64,000 nt of DNA. It comes from Hydractinia symbiolongicarpus. Lineage: Eukaryota > Cnidaria > Hydrozoa > Anthoathecata > Hydractiniidae. Shown in pieces: positions 53,135-64,000 of the stretch (positions are counted from its first letter, which is position 1; each line of letters opens with the position of its first letter). Below the pieces are notes generated by a model. The model made no database searches, was not told where the DNA came from, and worked only from the letters and a program-made list of their open reading frames with translations. A program made the translations under genes and the position numbers. Where the stretch lies: the NCBI RefSeq assembly GCF_029227915.1, contig NC_079884.1, positions 6,944,001 to 7,008,000 of the forward strand, in the 5' to 3' direction.

Positions 53135-56100
53135 GAAGCAACGTAAAATGTTTGAAGAGGTTGCTGAGCGCCGACGTAATCGGCAACAAGCTGCTAGCGA
53201 GAAACGTCGCCCTGAGCAGCCAAAACAATTAACGCTGGTATGATCGATTGATTTGAATTGAGGATAGAATTAGGAATGTAATTTTCTTTCAAATTTTCCA
53301 ACTTTTTTTTCAGGTGGATCAACTCCGGAAAGAAATGTAAGTGAAGTTTGTATTCGCATTAACGCACAGATGCTTTCACCATTGGTAATAATTTTTCGGT
53401 AGCTAAATACAATTTTGTTAATGTGCACTGTAATCCATGAAATAAAACATAAGTACCTCTTTCCTTCCTATTGGCATTAGCATAAAAAGAGGAGCTACAA
53501 ATATTTCAGCTAACCTCATTGGCTATAAAGTGTAATCATCAGTATAATCACGTTCGTGGGAATGTAAGGGGACGATAATAAATTGAAATAAGTGGTAAGA
53601 ATTAAGAAACATTGCGGAGAGTGGGAGAAATCTAATAGTAAGGGAATAGTAGTAAGTGGGGATGTAAGGGAATAGTAGTAAGTGGGGATGTAAGGGAATA
53701 GTAGTAAGTGGGGATGTAAGGGAATAGTAGTAAGTGGGGATGTAAGGGAATAGTAGTAAGTGGGGGTGTAAGGGGATAGTAGTAAGTGGGGGTGTAAGGG
53801 GATAGTAGTAAGTGGGGATGTAAGGGGATAGTAGTAAGTGGGGATGTAAGGGGATAGTAGTAAGTGGGGGTGTAAGGGGATAGTAGTAAGTGGGGATGTA
53901 AGGGAATAGTAGTAAGTGGGGATGTAAGGGGATATCAAATTTAAAAAGTGTTAATTTTTCTGAATTTTGATGTCGTTTCCAAGCTGACTAAATTTAGGTT
54001 ACCAAACGTTGCGTTCTTCACTTTATACATTGTTAACAATTTGAAGATTAACATGTTGTGTTTTTTCTTTTAACTTAGTACGGATTTAAAAAATGAAAAT
54101 GAAAATATAGTAAGTAATCATTATTCACATCTCAATATAATGTTTCAACTCAATATATTGATCAACTTAAACAAATTATCAGATCAACAAAAAGATGTAG
54201 TTGATAAAATCTTTTTCTATTAATTAATATTTCTTGATTTGATGCGAAAAGTTAATTTCATATGGAAAAGCTTCAAAAGTTGTCTATAAATTTGTATATT
54301 TTCAACTTACTTGATTGGTTCTTAAGAATTGGCTAATTTTGCTAGTTATGCATGATTTCAATTTTGATTAGAGAATGTTTTCAGTCGTTCACTTGGTGTT
54401 TTGAACATTTTACACAACTTTTTATGTTTACTTACTATAATTAAGCTCAATAAAAGCAAATACATGTTTTGGAGATAATTTCGCATAATTAGCGCAGCTT
54501 TCGAAACGAATAATCAAGAATCGAAAAAGATCTTTTTTACAATAAATAGATTCCTAGATAGCTTGAAAGGTCTTTCATATGAGCACAACTTGTTTTTCGA
54601 GTAAGTTATAAAACAAAAAGCTGGTCAATCTTTTATGACTTTTTTAGCGCAATACTATGAACCTAGAGATGTAAGTAAAAACAATAATTAGAATCGACTT
54701 CCACAAATGATATTTTGTGTGTTTTCGAATTGGCCTATGTTGTATAGTGGAACAAGTTGAAAGTTAAATACATAATTATTAAATAATAATTTTAATATGA
54801 AACTGCAGTTGGAGCATAAAGTTTACTTAGCTACACCTTTCTTATCGGCTGGACTTCCATATGTCATCTACAGCAGTATTTCTTTCACGATTTTCTTATC
54901 GGATAGAGTTGTGTAAGTGCCAAGCGAGCTTGCAGGGTCAGTGCAATGACTGAGGGCGATATGTTTGGTACGGCACTGGCTAATCAGTCATCACTGCATT
55001 TGTTAACCGCCCAGCTTAGATAAAAATAAGGAATAATTTTATACTGTAATAATACCGTGAAATGCTAAAATCAAGATTTTGATGCGCTTATCTGAGGGTC
55101 TGCTTATAAACAAGTATAAAAAAAGTGCAAGGAAAAAAAATTAAAAAAAAATTAAATAATTTTTTTCGATGATGCATATTCTTTTTTGTGTATCTTTTTG
55201 TACAATGCGGTTCGCCTCCAGTGCGGAAGGTCTTGGGTTCAAACCCCGACTGAGTCATGCCAGAGACTATAAAAGTGTGAATCGATCCTTTCTGCTTAAC
55301 GTTCAGCATGAGTATAGGATTGATATCTTAGGCGGTTGTCTAGTTTAGCGGTCTTTATGCTTGCACGCCTTCCGTAGCTTCCGTATGCACTAGAACCCCC
55401 TTCCCACGAAAATCACTATTTTACAGAAAAAATCTCGCATTTTAACCGAAACGATCATTGTATTCTAAATCTCTTTTCATTGTATGTGCTTGTTTGAGGG
55501 TACGCTTAGAAACGGGAATAAAATCTTGGTAAGGATTTGGTGCGTTTCACAACGGGTGCACTTATAATTGGCTGCGCTTGATTTCGGCATTTTACTGTAC
55601 TTTACTACTGTCCTTTACTGGCGCTCTTAACCAGGGGCCAGTATAAACCAGGCTGTCGGCAAGAGCGGTAAGTCAATTACAATGCCTCAAAACAGATATT
55701 GCCCGCTTGCATAATGGTTAACAAAAACTTACTTGCTCAAGCATTTTGCAACATAAAAAAATATGTTGTTATTCTTCTTCCTCTCTTGTTCTAAATATAT
55801 TTTTATTTTCATGTGCAGAATAAGACTAAACTCAAAAGTACGTCAACTGGTAAGACTAACTGTTTTTGTTTTTTGGTAATTCGTCACACAGAAAAGTTGT
55901 TAAACTTTTACCTTCAGAGAGTGTAATTACGTTAATTTCAAAATCAAAAAAACATAATTCATGTTTCATTTGTAAATTAACTACGCGAACACTAGCATCC
56001 AATGAAAAAGTGTATAAAGACAGTACCTTTAAATTTTCAAAAGATAGCTTAGTAATTAAATAATATTAGAATTTCGTGGCAATTCTCGATCTGTTTTCGC

Positions 56101-57855
56101 AAAATTTCACGAAACCTTGAACTTCACACAGCTTCTTGCCTGCGAAAGTAGTTAAACAGTAAGTAAACTAGTTAAAATGAATGTGTAACAAATTTGATGA
56201 TTCCCTCGGTGGAGCCTAGTGCCGCGAAATTCTGTCGTAAAGAGTTTGAAATTTTAGTTTCTATCGTATTTATTGTATAGGTAACGAAGACATGCTAAAA
56301 GAGCTGCAAGAATCAGGTAAACCTTCATTGCCTTAACACGTTTGAAATGCCAGAGAGCTATTTTTTGTCCTAATTGAAAATAGTTGAATTGAAAATATCA
56401 ACTACTATACGCTAAATCGTTCATTTGCTTTTAGCTGATAAAAGAAGAAAAGAAGGTATGCTTTATTACTTCGTCTATATTTTATTTTTATCATCAGTTT
56501 AATGATCACTAAGTAATCAATTTTTTTATATGCATAGACAATCATAATCTTGTAAAATGGATGCGACGAATTCTGCCCCTACCTTCTTTATGACTTTTTT
56601 CAGCCTTCTTAAATGTATCAGCTTTCTCAATTTGTGAAACAACACATTAGCCGCAATAATTTTCCCTTATATCAGCGTACATTGAGATGTCAACCGAAGT
56701 AATTTCATTAAAATTCTAGGAAAGTTTCTGGAAGTATGGTACCTAAAATTTCGGCAGGCAGGTGTAAAATAGATATCTTTAAAAAACTGTATAAAAATAT
56801 TTGCTAGCAACATAGCAAAATGTTATTAAAAAATTGTGAAAGTAGTGGTATTACGGAGCAAATTGAGTATTAGTGGTTACGTATTTCAGGTATATATTTA
56901 AACGCCAAAACAACGGTTAAGCTGCAGTAAGTAAATTTTTCTGCAGATACTTCTGTGCTACTGTCGTTAACAATTAAATCATTTGTTGCGTATTAGTCCA
57001 TTAGTAGATTTCTTGTTCATTCCTGCTATTGCATTTTCTTTATAGAAACCATGATAAAAGACCTAGAGGAGTCAGGTATGTATACAATAAATTTAGCATA
57101 AATTATCAAGCAGCTTCTTTTTGTTGATGCAAACATCTACTTTAGAAATAGGCATTGTCTGGTCAATCTAATTTTCTTTGATCATTTTGTTGAAGAGTTT
57201 AGTAATTGATTCTTAAGTAATATTAGATTTTCGTATGCAAATTTCAATCTGTTTTAATTTCTGACCTTATGCTAAGGATAGAAAAAGGGGTAAGTACAAC
57301 ACCTATATTAACAATATCACGTAGAATTACACGATATATTAACGAAAATACACTGCACCATTGTGATTATCCGTTCAAATACCATTGAGCCTAAAAAAGT
57401 ATAACTCAAAAATAACGGATGAAACGAAACCATTGGAAGATGAATGTATATGTAAACTTTATATTAAGCCAGAAGTTATGCTTTTTCATTTATTGTAATC
57501 CCTGTCTTAACTGCTTTAAAATTGGTTAAAACTGTTGCTAAGATAGATGGCACAAAAAAAATTTGCCGAATAAGTCTTGGTCTTAGGCAATTACTAGCTT
57601 TGTTAGGACGTATACAATTTGTCAAAGTCCCTCGTTTAAGGCGTAAGTCAAATTTATTCTTTATAGATTTAAACTATCTAATACTAAAGAGTTAAGGAGT
57701 CAAGTAAGCAAATGTTACCGCATTGCGTATTCTATTTATGTGCATGATCCGGAAATCATTTTACTCGGTTTTTAATTAGTGTATTTAAAAGCATGTTATT
57801 TAAGCTCTTCTTTACTATTTTTCTACAGCACAATCGTGGACTGCAGAAAGAGTAG
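53135..57855 (+). CDS. Chain of eight small exons of one host gene
   Basis: Exons with consensus AG/GT borders and matching phases: 53135-53237 (KQRKMFEEVAERRRNRQQAA, basic helix), 53314-53336, 54079-54109, 55819-55849, 56281-56316 (NEDMLKELQES), 56435-56455 (ADKRRKE), 57046-57075 (ETMIKDLEES), 57829-57855 (QSWTAERV). Joined, the frame stays open throughout; the last four are all phase 1-1 and multiples of three, so each could be skipped without harm. 56281 and 57046 encode similar peptides and look like exon duplicates; 57667-57703 is a decayed further copy with one extra base. The product is a highly charged, coiled-coil-like segment. Upstream exons must exist but I could not place them. 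No known family recognised. Confidence 0.45.
53645..53935 (+). repeat. 26-bp minisatellite in an intron, about eleven copies
   Basis: Unit GTAGTAAGTGGGGATGTAAG then GGAATA, with A/G variants at two positions. G-rich on the plus strand and containing GTAAGTGGGG, i.e. a splice-donor-like string in every unit. It sits in the intron between the exons at 53314 and 54079. Confidence 0.93.
54110..55190. other. Intronic AT-rich DNA
   Basis: Between the exons at 54079 and 55819. No gene or clear repeat except a possible short palindromic region near 54950-55020. Confidence 0.4.
55195..55310 (-). repeat. SINE-like remnant with RNA polymerase III B-box-like sequence
   Basis: Plus strand has GCGGTTCGCCTCCAGTGCGG and GGTCTTGGGTTCAAACCCCG; GGTTCAAACCC fits a tRNA-type B box, and the reverse reading gives the SGFEPKTFRTGGE string familiar from tRNA-derived repeats. 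No convincing A box or cloverleaf, so it is not called a tRNA gene. Confidence 0.4.
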
Positions 57856-59390
57856 GTAAATAGTTTAATATTTCAATATTTTTTATTTCTTTAATACAGT
57901 AGAGTCTCCATAACTCGAACAGCCACGGGGAAAAGGAAATCGTTCGAGTTATGGAGACATTCGAGTTGTAGAGGTTTTCAACTTTTAGCGCAATATCCTC
58001 CCTTTACGTGAACCAGCTGGATAAAAACGTTATATTTAATCTTAAGTCTAACTTTAAGGGGGCTATTAGGTTAATGAAAGTCAAAACAATACACTTTTAA
58101 TGAATTTTTTAATGTTTATTTAGAAAAGAAGTCGGTGATAACTGTTTGCTTACAACTCATATCAAAATCTTTGGCGATATTACGATTCAAGTCCCTCAGG
58201 GAAGCTATCATTTCTTCTCCAAAATGTGAAAAAATACTCAAGTCTTCGAGGACGTTGATAGCTGTACGCACTTGCTCGGCCGTCGGTCTTGTGATCTTAT
58301 CTTCTTCCTCCTTGTCTTCTTCGTCGACCTCTTCTAATTCTTCGTCTTGAGTCCCAGTGATCTCAGCAATGATGTCAGCAGTCTTCAGACGCCCATGGGA
58401 TGTACTGACTTCAATGTCAAAATCAATGAAACTTCAGTTGATAAGTCAGGATCAATGTGGTCAGGAAACCTTCGTTTTATTTAAGAGAGTTCAGCATCGA
58501 GGGTTGGAATTGGGTCTTCTTCTACTTCGCTGGTTAAACTTTTAAAAGGGTCGTCATTTTCGTTGATCGCTCTTTCTGCATCCTTTTGGGAAATTCCTGA
58601 TTTTCGAAAGCAATTGGTGAATGTTTTGTTGGAAACATCATCCCATGCTTTCCTTAGCATGTACATAGCTGCAAGAATCGAGAACTTCGGAGTCAATTTT
58701 TCCTCGTCCAAGGCTTTTATCAATTTCCGCACTGCTAGCGATCGATATTTTGCTTTCAGGGCGCGGATAATTCCTTGGTCCATAGGTTGGGTTCGGGACG
58801 TGGTATTTGGAGGAAGAAAGATCAATTTTACCCATTCCAGGTTTTCAACATGAGGATGTGCGGTACAATTGTCAATAATCAAAGCAATTTTTCGCTTAGA
58901 GACAGAGAATTTTCGATCAAGCTCGCGTACCCACTCTTCGAACAGCTCTCCAGACATCCAACTCTTCTTTTGCGAACGGTATCGACAGGGTAGTGTTTTG
59001 ACACCTTTAAAGCAACGAGGGTTGGCGGACTTGCCGATTACAAACATTGGCAATCGTTCCCCCAAGGCATTACCAGCAGCTAAACCAGTAAGTCTAACTT
59101 TGCTGTGTTTTCCTCCAGAACACTTATCACCTTTCATATGCAAAGTTTTATTGGGAAGGCATTGAAAGAAAAGCCCAAATTCGTCGGCGTTAAAAATGTC
59201 TTCCAGAGGATAGCGGGAGAGAATGGTTGGTAATGTTGTCTCCGACCATGGCGCTGTTATTTCCTCAGTGACGGACCGTGATTCTCCAGCGATGGTTTTG
59301 AAGGATACTCCATACCTGAAAGGAATGGATGAGAAAAACGTTTATCTCTGTAGTTGTGACTAGTGTAGATGGAGCTTTACATTTTGTTTG

Positions 59391-59440
59391 ATTCGAATCA
59401 TGGAATTCTAAATTTAGAATGCCATGGCCATGATTCGAAT
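59391..59440. repeat. Long imperfect palindrome upstream of the HIRAN gene
   Basis: ATTCGAATCATGG with AATTCTAAA on the left mirrors TTTAGAAT and CCATGATTCGAAT on the right, with a small insertion on the right arm. It is followed by two tandem copies (about 50 bp each, 59433-59538) beginning ATTCGAATAGAAAA. Together they form the likely promoter region of the HIRAN gene. Confidence 0.55.
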
Positions 59441-59543
59441 AGAAAACATTCGATTGTTACCATGTTTTGATTTGTGAAAGAATTCGAATAGAAAAAGATT
59501 CGATTTTTACCAAGTTTCGAAGTTTTGACGAGTGAAAGAAAGC

Positions 59544-60062
59544 ATGGAAGCCATGAAAGTCCAACAAGTCAAAAGATTAACAGACATTATTTGTTGTATA
59601 GAACTTCCTATCATTAAACTGATTACGTACGAAATCGACGCTTTTGTCATGGGGTATCATGTTTATAAAAGTAATTGGACACCCTCTGTTGGAGATGAAT
59701 TTTATGGTTTCATGGAACCAACAAATAAAATGGATAAATATGCAGTTGCAGTCAAGAAAAATGATGGAGAAATCATTGGACATCTACCACTAGGAAAGTC
59801 AGGACGCTTTGCAAAAGTCATATTTTACTTTCTGAAGAATGACAGCTTCAATGTTTGCAAAATAACAATTACTGGAAAGTCATTGAATGCTGGTGATGGA
59901 TTAGGGATGAAAGTCCCATGCAAATTATCCTTCCTCTCTGAAAGAGAGTCTATTGATATTTTGAAAAGCAACTACCAAAGCTATTGTAACATTTTTTTAG
60001 ATTTTATCTTCACGAAGATAAACAAACAAAATCTTAGTCAACTAACCTGGTTTTTCATTTAG
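59544..60062 (+). CDS. HIRAN-domain protein carried antisense inside the transposase intron
   Basis: About 172 residues, no stop. The first ATG is at 59544; a few in-frame codons lie upstream. Residues about 35-140 match the HIRAN pattern: FVMGYHVYKSNWTPSVGDEF, EPTNKMDKYAVAVKKNDGEI, IGHLPLGKSGRFAKVIFYFL, then CKITITGKSLNAGDGLGMKV ending with VPCKLSF. HIRAN domains bind 3' DNA ends or unusual DNA, as in HLTF/Rad5, and also occur as stand-alone proteins. No helicase or RING domain is attached here. It runs opposite to the transposase and its stop overlaps the transposase exon 1 end. The gene is open while the transposase has a stop. Whether it aids transposition is unknown. Confidence 0.78.
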   Translation: MEAMKVQQVKRLTDIICCIELPIIKLITYEIDAFVMGYHVYKSNWTPSVGDEFYGFMEPTNKMDKYAVAVKKNDGEIIGHLPLGKSGRFAKVIFYFLKNDSFNVCKITITGKSLNAGDGLGMKVPCKLSFLSERESIDILKSNYQSYCNIFLDFIFTKINKQNLSQLTWFFI

Positions 60063-60939
60063 CCATCCACCCCTGAGAAGCTTGAAATGACTCGACACCC
60101 AACGCTTCGGCAAACTCAAGAGCTTTCTCTTTCAGCATTGGGCCACTGATTGGGATATTCTCACTCCTCATCATAAGTAACCATTTATGAACAGCTTTGT
60201 TCACATCTTCGAATTTTTCTGGCTTTGATCTCTTCGATGTTTGCCCGTTGTTAAACTGCTTGTAAATCTTTTCTTTATTTTTTTTCCAAGTTGACAGGGT
60301 GCTTGGAGGAATTTTGAACTCTTTTGCCACATCCTTTGGCGCAGTACCCTTTTGCAACGCTTTAAGAGCTTTGTACTTGATTTTGCACGACTTATTGTCA
60401 ATTCGACGCTTTGATCCTGCCACAGACGACATTGTTATGAGAGTGTCTTTCTTTTGAAATTCTTTAGATTTTCTCGAAAACGTTCGAAAAAGACGTTCGA
60501 AAGGTTTGGATGACGCATCATTAATCATTCGAATTAATAATAAGGCCTGCAAAACACGTATTAACAAGATTTTTAGACCCAATTTATCAGGAAAACTGTT
60601 CGAATTTTGATTATGATGTCAGAAAATTCGAGTTATGGAGAGAAAAGTCTCCAAGGGACAAAAAAATTTGTTCGAGTTAAGGGAAGATTCGAGTTATGGA
60701 GGTTCGAGTTGTAGAGGTTTTTTTATAAGAGTTTATCAGGAAATTTTCACGGTGCCAACGAATTTGTTCGAGTTAAGGAGAGATTCGAGTTATAGAGGTT
60801 CGAGTTATGGAGACTCTACTGTAGCTGCAAATTCATATCAAATTTTCCCCGCAGGAACTAAGAAATACTTAAGGAGAAATTTGGAAGGGGAAAAAAACGT
60901 ATACAGTCTGTGATACAGACTGTATACGTGTTAAATATT

Positions 60940-60976
60940 ATCCTGCCTAAGTGGATTTTTCAATATCGACTAGTTT
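60940..60976 (-). repeat. Tip of the 48 kb interspersed repeat, reversed
   Basis: CCTGCCTAAGTGGATTTTTC then AATATCGACTAGTTT is the reverse of the 5' end of the repeat at 48052. Only the end is present. Confidence 0.6.
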
Positions 60977-61212
60977 AATACAACAAAGGCGCTAAGTTAC
61001 GTTGATTTGTGAGAGGAAGATATACAACGATATAGTTATTATTTTTATTTTTAAAGTTCAATATTATCTTACCTTTTTCTTCTAGCCAGTTCAAACATTT
61101 TAAGGAACACTCTTGAAAGAGAAAAATAATAAAACTGTGGACATTAAAATCTTATATTTTTTCATGTATAAAATGTTTCTTTCTTTATTCACGCTTTATT
61201 AATTTTATTAAG

Positions 61213-61445
61213 GTTTTATAATTGTCAAGATGATCCAGACGAGACCTCCACAAAGCAATAAAAGTCGTGGTACTAACGATTATGAGGAAACAAGGAAAAT
61301 AATATCTCATTATGCAGACATCAACAGCAAAGCTATGGAACCAAGTATAAATGCCGATTTGACACCGACAGCTGATCATTCGAAGCAGGATTATGAAATT
61401 GCGTATACAATGCAAAGCAACATATACGCCAATATTACAACGTAA
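61213..61445 (+). CDS. Terminal exon with tyrosine-based signalling motifs
   Basis: Acceptor ...TTTATTAAG before 61213; read in phase 1, the phase left by the upstream exons, the frame is open from the exon start to TAA at 61443-61445. From the internal Met at 61230 the 71 residues are hydrophilic with tyrosines in SHYADI (fits the ITIM form [S/I/V/L]xYxx[I/V/L]), DYEIAYTM and NIYANI (YxxI, also YxN, a Grb2-type SH2 site). This looks like the cytoplasmic tail of a receptor. Such tails occur in cnidarian allorecognition-type receptors, but no Ig domain or transmembrane exon is seen in this window, so that link is speculation. An alternative acceptor at about 61087 (TTCTTCTAG) opens a short unrelated end. 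Confidence 0.5.
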
Positions 61446-64000
61446 AAGTAACTGTGTATACGTAAACGGATTAATAACATAGGTGGTAAATCTATACAAC
61501 AAAGATGATAATTTTCAAATGTACAATTTGCTAGAACTGTTTACTTTTTCTCTGTGTTCTAACTTCCTTTTAAAAAAGAGGTATGGAATGTTAAGAAGAA
61601 AAATGATTGGTTTTGAATACAATGGATACCACCTTGCTTTCTTTTTCCCAAACTTGAATCTAATTGAATTCTAACCGAATAAGTGGATAGACACTTAGCA
61701 GAATGCGTGACAGAGAAAACCCTATGCTTTTATCTTCTCTTTTTGTCATAAATACTTTATTGGAGTCAGGAAAAATATGACTTCGTGCATTATATTCCTC
61801 ATTCCCAGAGCTCTGACGACAAGATTGCTACAACATCTATCAAGAAAACTTCCACCATAATCTCCTGTGCCTTTTAGACGGTAGTTGCAGCGCAGAACAA
61901 TATCAACAGACCTTCTAAAAGGTAAATAGCGGTGAAAATTCCTTACAAATGGAAAAGAGCACCTCCTATATTCAAGCACGGGGAGAGCATATTAAATGAC
62001 TACTGGAGTGGCTATTTTTGGGGTGGTTAACAGAAGTTACACGTCCACCCATTACTTTCTATTACGTAGCGCGTCTCTCTATTATGCGGTCATTTATTGC
62101 CCTTCTCTACCGACGCGATATATATTTTATCTCGACACCCTACTGCGCAACACGGCACCCTATGGCGTGACTTTTGTCCAGTACATGACTTCATAACAAA
62201 AAACATTGTCTGGTGGGTAGTTTAAGACTAATCTAAAGACAATAACAGTAAAATCGTTTTGTGTTAGCTATACTTCCAGAGTTTAGGAGATTAGGAATTT
62301 TAGATAGGGGCTATAAAACTTTTTAAACTTCTTAAAGAAAACATTGGTATAATTTGATTTGCAAAATGATTTCTTTAAAGCTCATGCATGTGGGAAAATG
62401 ATTCAGATGAGGCTGTCATTGCTTTTTTGAAAATATGTAGGTAAAGGCCAATCTTCGCATATTTTCTTGGTCCACGTAACACTATACCTAGGGTTAATAC
62501 CCTGCTTTATAGATCACTATTTAATATCAGAGATCCTTCCGAAATACACGAACCATCGTAAACTGTTCTTTATAGCTAAGATTTTGTAATATTAGTTTTC
62601 CACAAGATACTTAATTTTGTTATTCCGAGGTTGCATGATTTTTTGGTTTAGTTTCTCTAAACAAAAAAAACTTAAATAGATTATTTTCATTAGAAGATCA
62701 TATTTGAATATCTAGTTAAGAAAATTAACAGATAACCTATTAGCCAACAACACGTTCCGAAGCACATTAATTTACGTTTGTATATAAAATTTACGCATTA
62801 AAATTTAAATAAGTTACGTGAATGTAATTAAAAGCAAATTTTAGCTGCTCTGGATATAGAACTTTTAACCGGAAATAGGTACAAAAAAAATCATATTCGG
62901 TTACACTGCCAACCTTTAATGAATTTAATGCATTGATTCATTGTGTACTTTTATTGTCTATAATCTTGAAAGTAAACATTTTTACACAAGGCGGAGAGAG
63001 GCTAAGTACTATAGTTAAGAGAAATTTTCTAAAGGTTTTTATAATGCAAAAATATTAACCTGGTTAAGTTTGAATGATAATTTTTCACAGCGGTCGTTCG
63101 GTTAAACTCGGATTGTAAGGTTTTTTTTATTTACCAGTCATAGTTAACATTTCCTTTTACATGTGAAACTAACTTCTGTTTCTTTTTTAAATTATTTTAA
63201 AAACATTTTGTAAACGGTTGATAACAAAGAATAACGTAAGATATAGTGTTCAAAAATCAAAGTATCCTCTATTGATAATATTTAAACTTATGCATACAAT
63301 AAATAATTAAACAAAACTAACGATAAATTAAAATATCCCTAAAGTGCATAAAGTTCACGCTACGTATGTTTTTCAAACAATCAATTAAACCTCTTACGGT
63401 AAATCAGTTACGCAAATGCTGTTTAGAAATCACGATTTCTTTTTAATAATAAAAACTAATCCAGCAAAACATATTAGTCTTACATGCGTAACGGAGGGTT
63501 TCCACTTAAACGGAGGCAGTCGAAGTGAGCGACGGTGATCGAATTTGTACATGCGCAATAAATTTTCCTTTACTTGTTCGATTGCTTTTTTAAAACGCCC
63601 TAGCGGCTATTTCAATTAAAAATATGAGGAGATTACAGTCACTGCTGCAAATTATAGCTTTCTGGTACAAAATGGCACGAAAGACGAAACACATTTCGAA
63701 TATGCGATGGTCTTTTGCCCGAAATATGTGAAAACGATTTAAATGATATTTTTGACCTTCTAATCTATGCCTTTTACTTTCCACAAATTGTTTGCCACTA
63801 TATAAAATTGTCTAAAAAAATTTTTTTATGTTGACCATATTTTTTTGTTACCTTTTGTTCCTCTAGTAACATAGTTTTTTGAAAAAATAAGTTGTCCGCG
63901 CATTTTCTGTAATAAAATAAAGTGTTTTTTTGACTTAAAAACAACAACGTTTTTCCAGAAGACAATCAGTTTGAAAGCAATCCTTATTGCGCGATTTTTT
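61446..64000. other. AT-rich non-coding DNA
   Basis: Short chance frames only. No conserved motif, repeat array or RNA gene that I can support. A canonical AATAAA is not evident in the first few hundred bases after the TAA at 61445. Confidence 0.45.

Larger units (their letters stand above)
58481..60432 (-). pseudogene. Tigger/CENP-B-like transposase, two exons, one stop codon
   Basis: Exon 1 (60432 down to 60047) begins MSSVAGSKRRIDNKSCKIKY and holds the CENP-B/pogo N-terminal helix-turn-helix (KDVAKEFKIPPSTLSTWKKN) and the second CENP-B-type HTH (VNKAVHKWLLMMRSENIPIS). Donor GTTAGT. Exon 2 starts at 59315 after CCTTTCAG and holds the DDE nuclease: FNADEFGLFF, IALIIDNCTAHPHVE, and RTQPMDQGIIRALK supply the three acidic residues, ending at about 58481. 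Splicing joins the frames correctly. A TGA at 60055-60057, eight bases before the donor, disables exon 1 in this copy. The intron contains the antisense HIRAN gene. Confidence 0.85.
57897..60821 (-). mobile_element. Tigger/pogo-type DNA transposon with TA target duplication
   Basis: Inverted ends CAGTAGAGTCTCCATAACTC at 57897 and its reverse at 60802-60821, each flanked by TA (57895-57896 and 60822-60823). Subterminal ends carry several TTCGAGTTATGGAG-like repeats, probable transposase sites. It encodes a two-exon transposase on the minus strand and a HIRAN-domain gene on the plus strand. It landed about 40 bp downstream of the exon at 57829-57855, in an intron of the small-exon gene. Confidence 0.92.

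Noticed and set aside
53516-53938. 140-codon Tyr/Pro/Ser-rich minus-strand frame
   Set aside because: Antisense of the 26-bp minisatellite; no start or neighbours supporting a gene.
55195-55310. tRNA gene suggested by GGTTCAAACCC
   Set aside because: No A box or cloverleaf could be folded; more likely a tRNA-derived repeat remnant.
56890-56927. Additional exon GTATATATTTAAACG...CTGCA with AG/GT borders
   Set aside because: Leaves phase 2 whereas the next supported exon needs phase 1; likely a decoy or alternative exon.

Overview
This window looks like nuclear DNA from an invertebrate animal. It is AT-rich and carries introns with GT/AG boundaries, several classes of animal transposon and a large satellite. 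A cnidarian, perhaps a hydrozoan, is my best inference from the transposon and Polinton protein types, but no diagnostic single-copy host gene proves it. I saw no rRNA, tRNA gene or CRISPR array.

Layout. Positions 1-4048, 8529-11392 and 26628-33360 are three blocks of one satellite, monomer about 370 bp, all in the same orientation (roughly 37 copies). Block 1 and block 2 are separated by a non-LTR (CR1/L2-like) retrotransposon at 4049-8528. Block 2 and block 3 are separated by the most interesting feature: a decayed 15.2 kb Polinton/Maverick-like virus-type element (11393-26627). It is visibly richer in G+C than its surroundings and densely packed with genes.

The Polinton-like element has a protein-primed-type family B DNA polymerase, a retrovirus-like integrase, an A32/FtsK-like packaging ATPase, a capsid-like gene with an apparent internal deletion, a probable minor structural protein and several small membrane or coiled-coil proteins. 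It also has a cargo module between ATPase and integrase: a Fic-domain gene whose catalytic His is Asn, a BRO-N gene, and an unknown gene. Many genes are broken by frameshifts or stops. Most starts sit in an AATAAATG-like context, several gene ends carry perfect hairpins, and Fic and BRO share an 11-bp upstream motif. No terminal inverted repeats were found. The right edge cuts into an open zinc-finger frame, so the element seems truncated. I did not recognise an adenovirus-type protease.

From 33361 to 39200 lie remnants of a DIRS/Ngaro-like retrotransposon (minus strand), an inverted pair of satellite fragments and a Ty3/Gypsy-like fragment. From 39900 to 53000 the sequence is mostly AT-rich non-coding DNA with minisatellites, two nested inverted-terminal-repeat elements and an intact 277-codon frame resembling a ubiquitin-specific peptidase domain (41858-42691).

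From about 53100 to 61445 a chain of tiny exons with matching splice phases suggests a real host gene. It ends in an exon with several tyrosine (YxxI) motifs. One intron of that gene holds a Tigger/pogo-type DNA transposon (57897-60821, TA duplication). That transposon carries an intact HIRAN-domain gene on the opposite strand, inside the transposase intron. The last 2.5 kb show nothing I can support.
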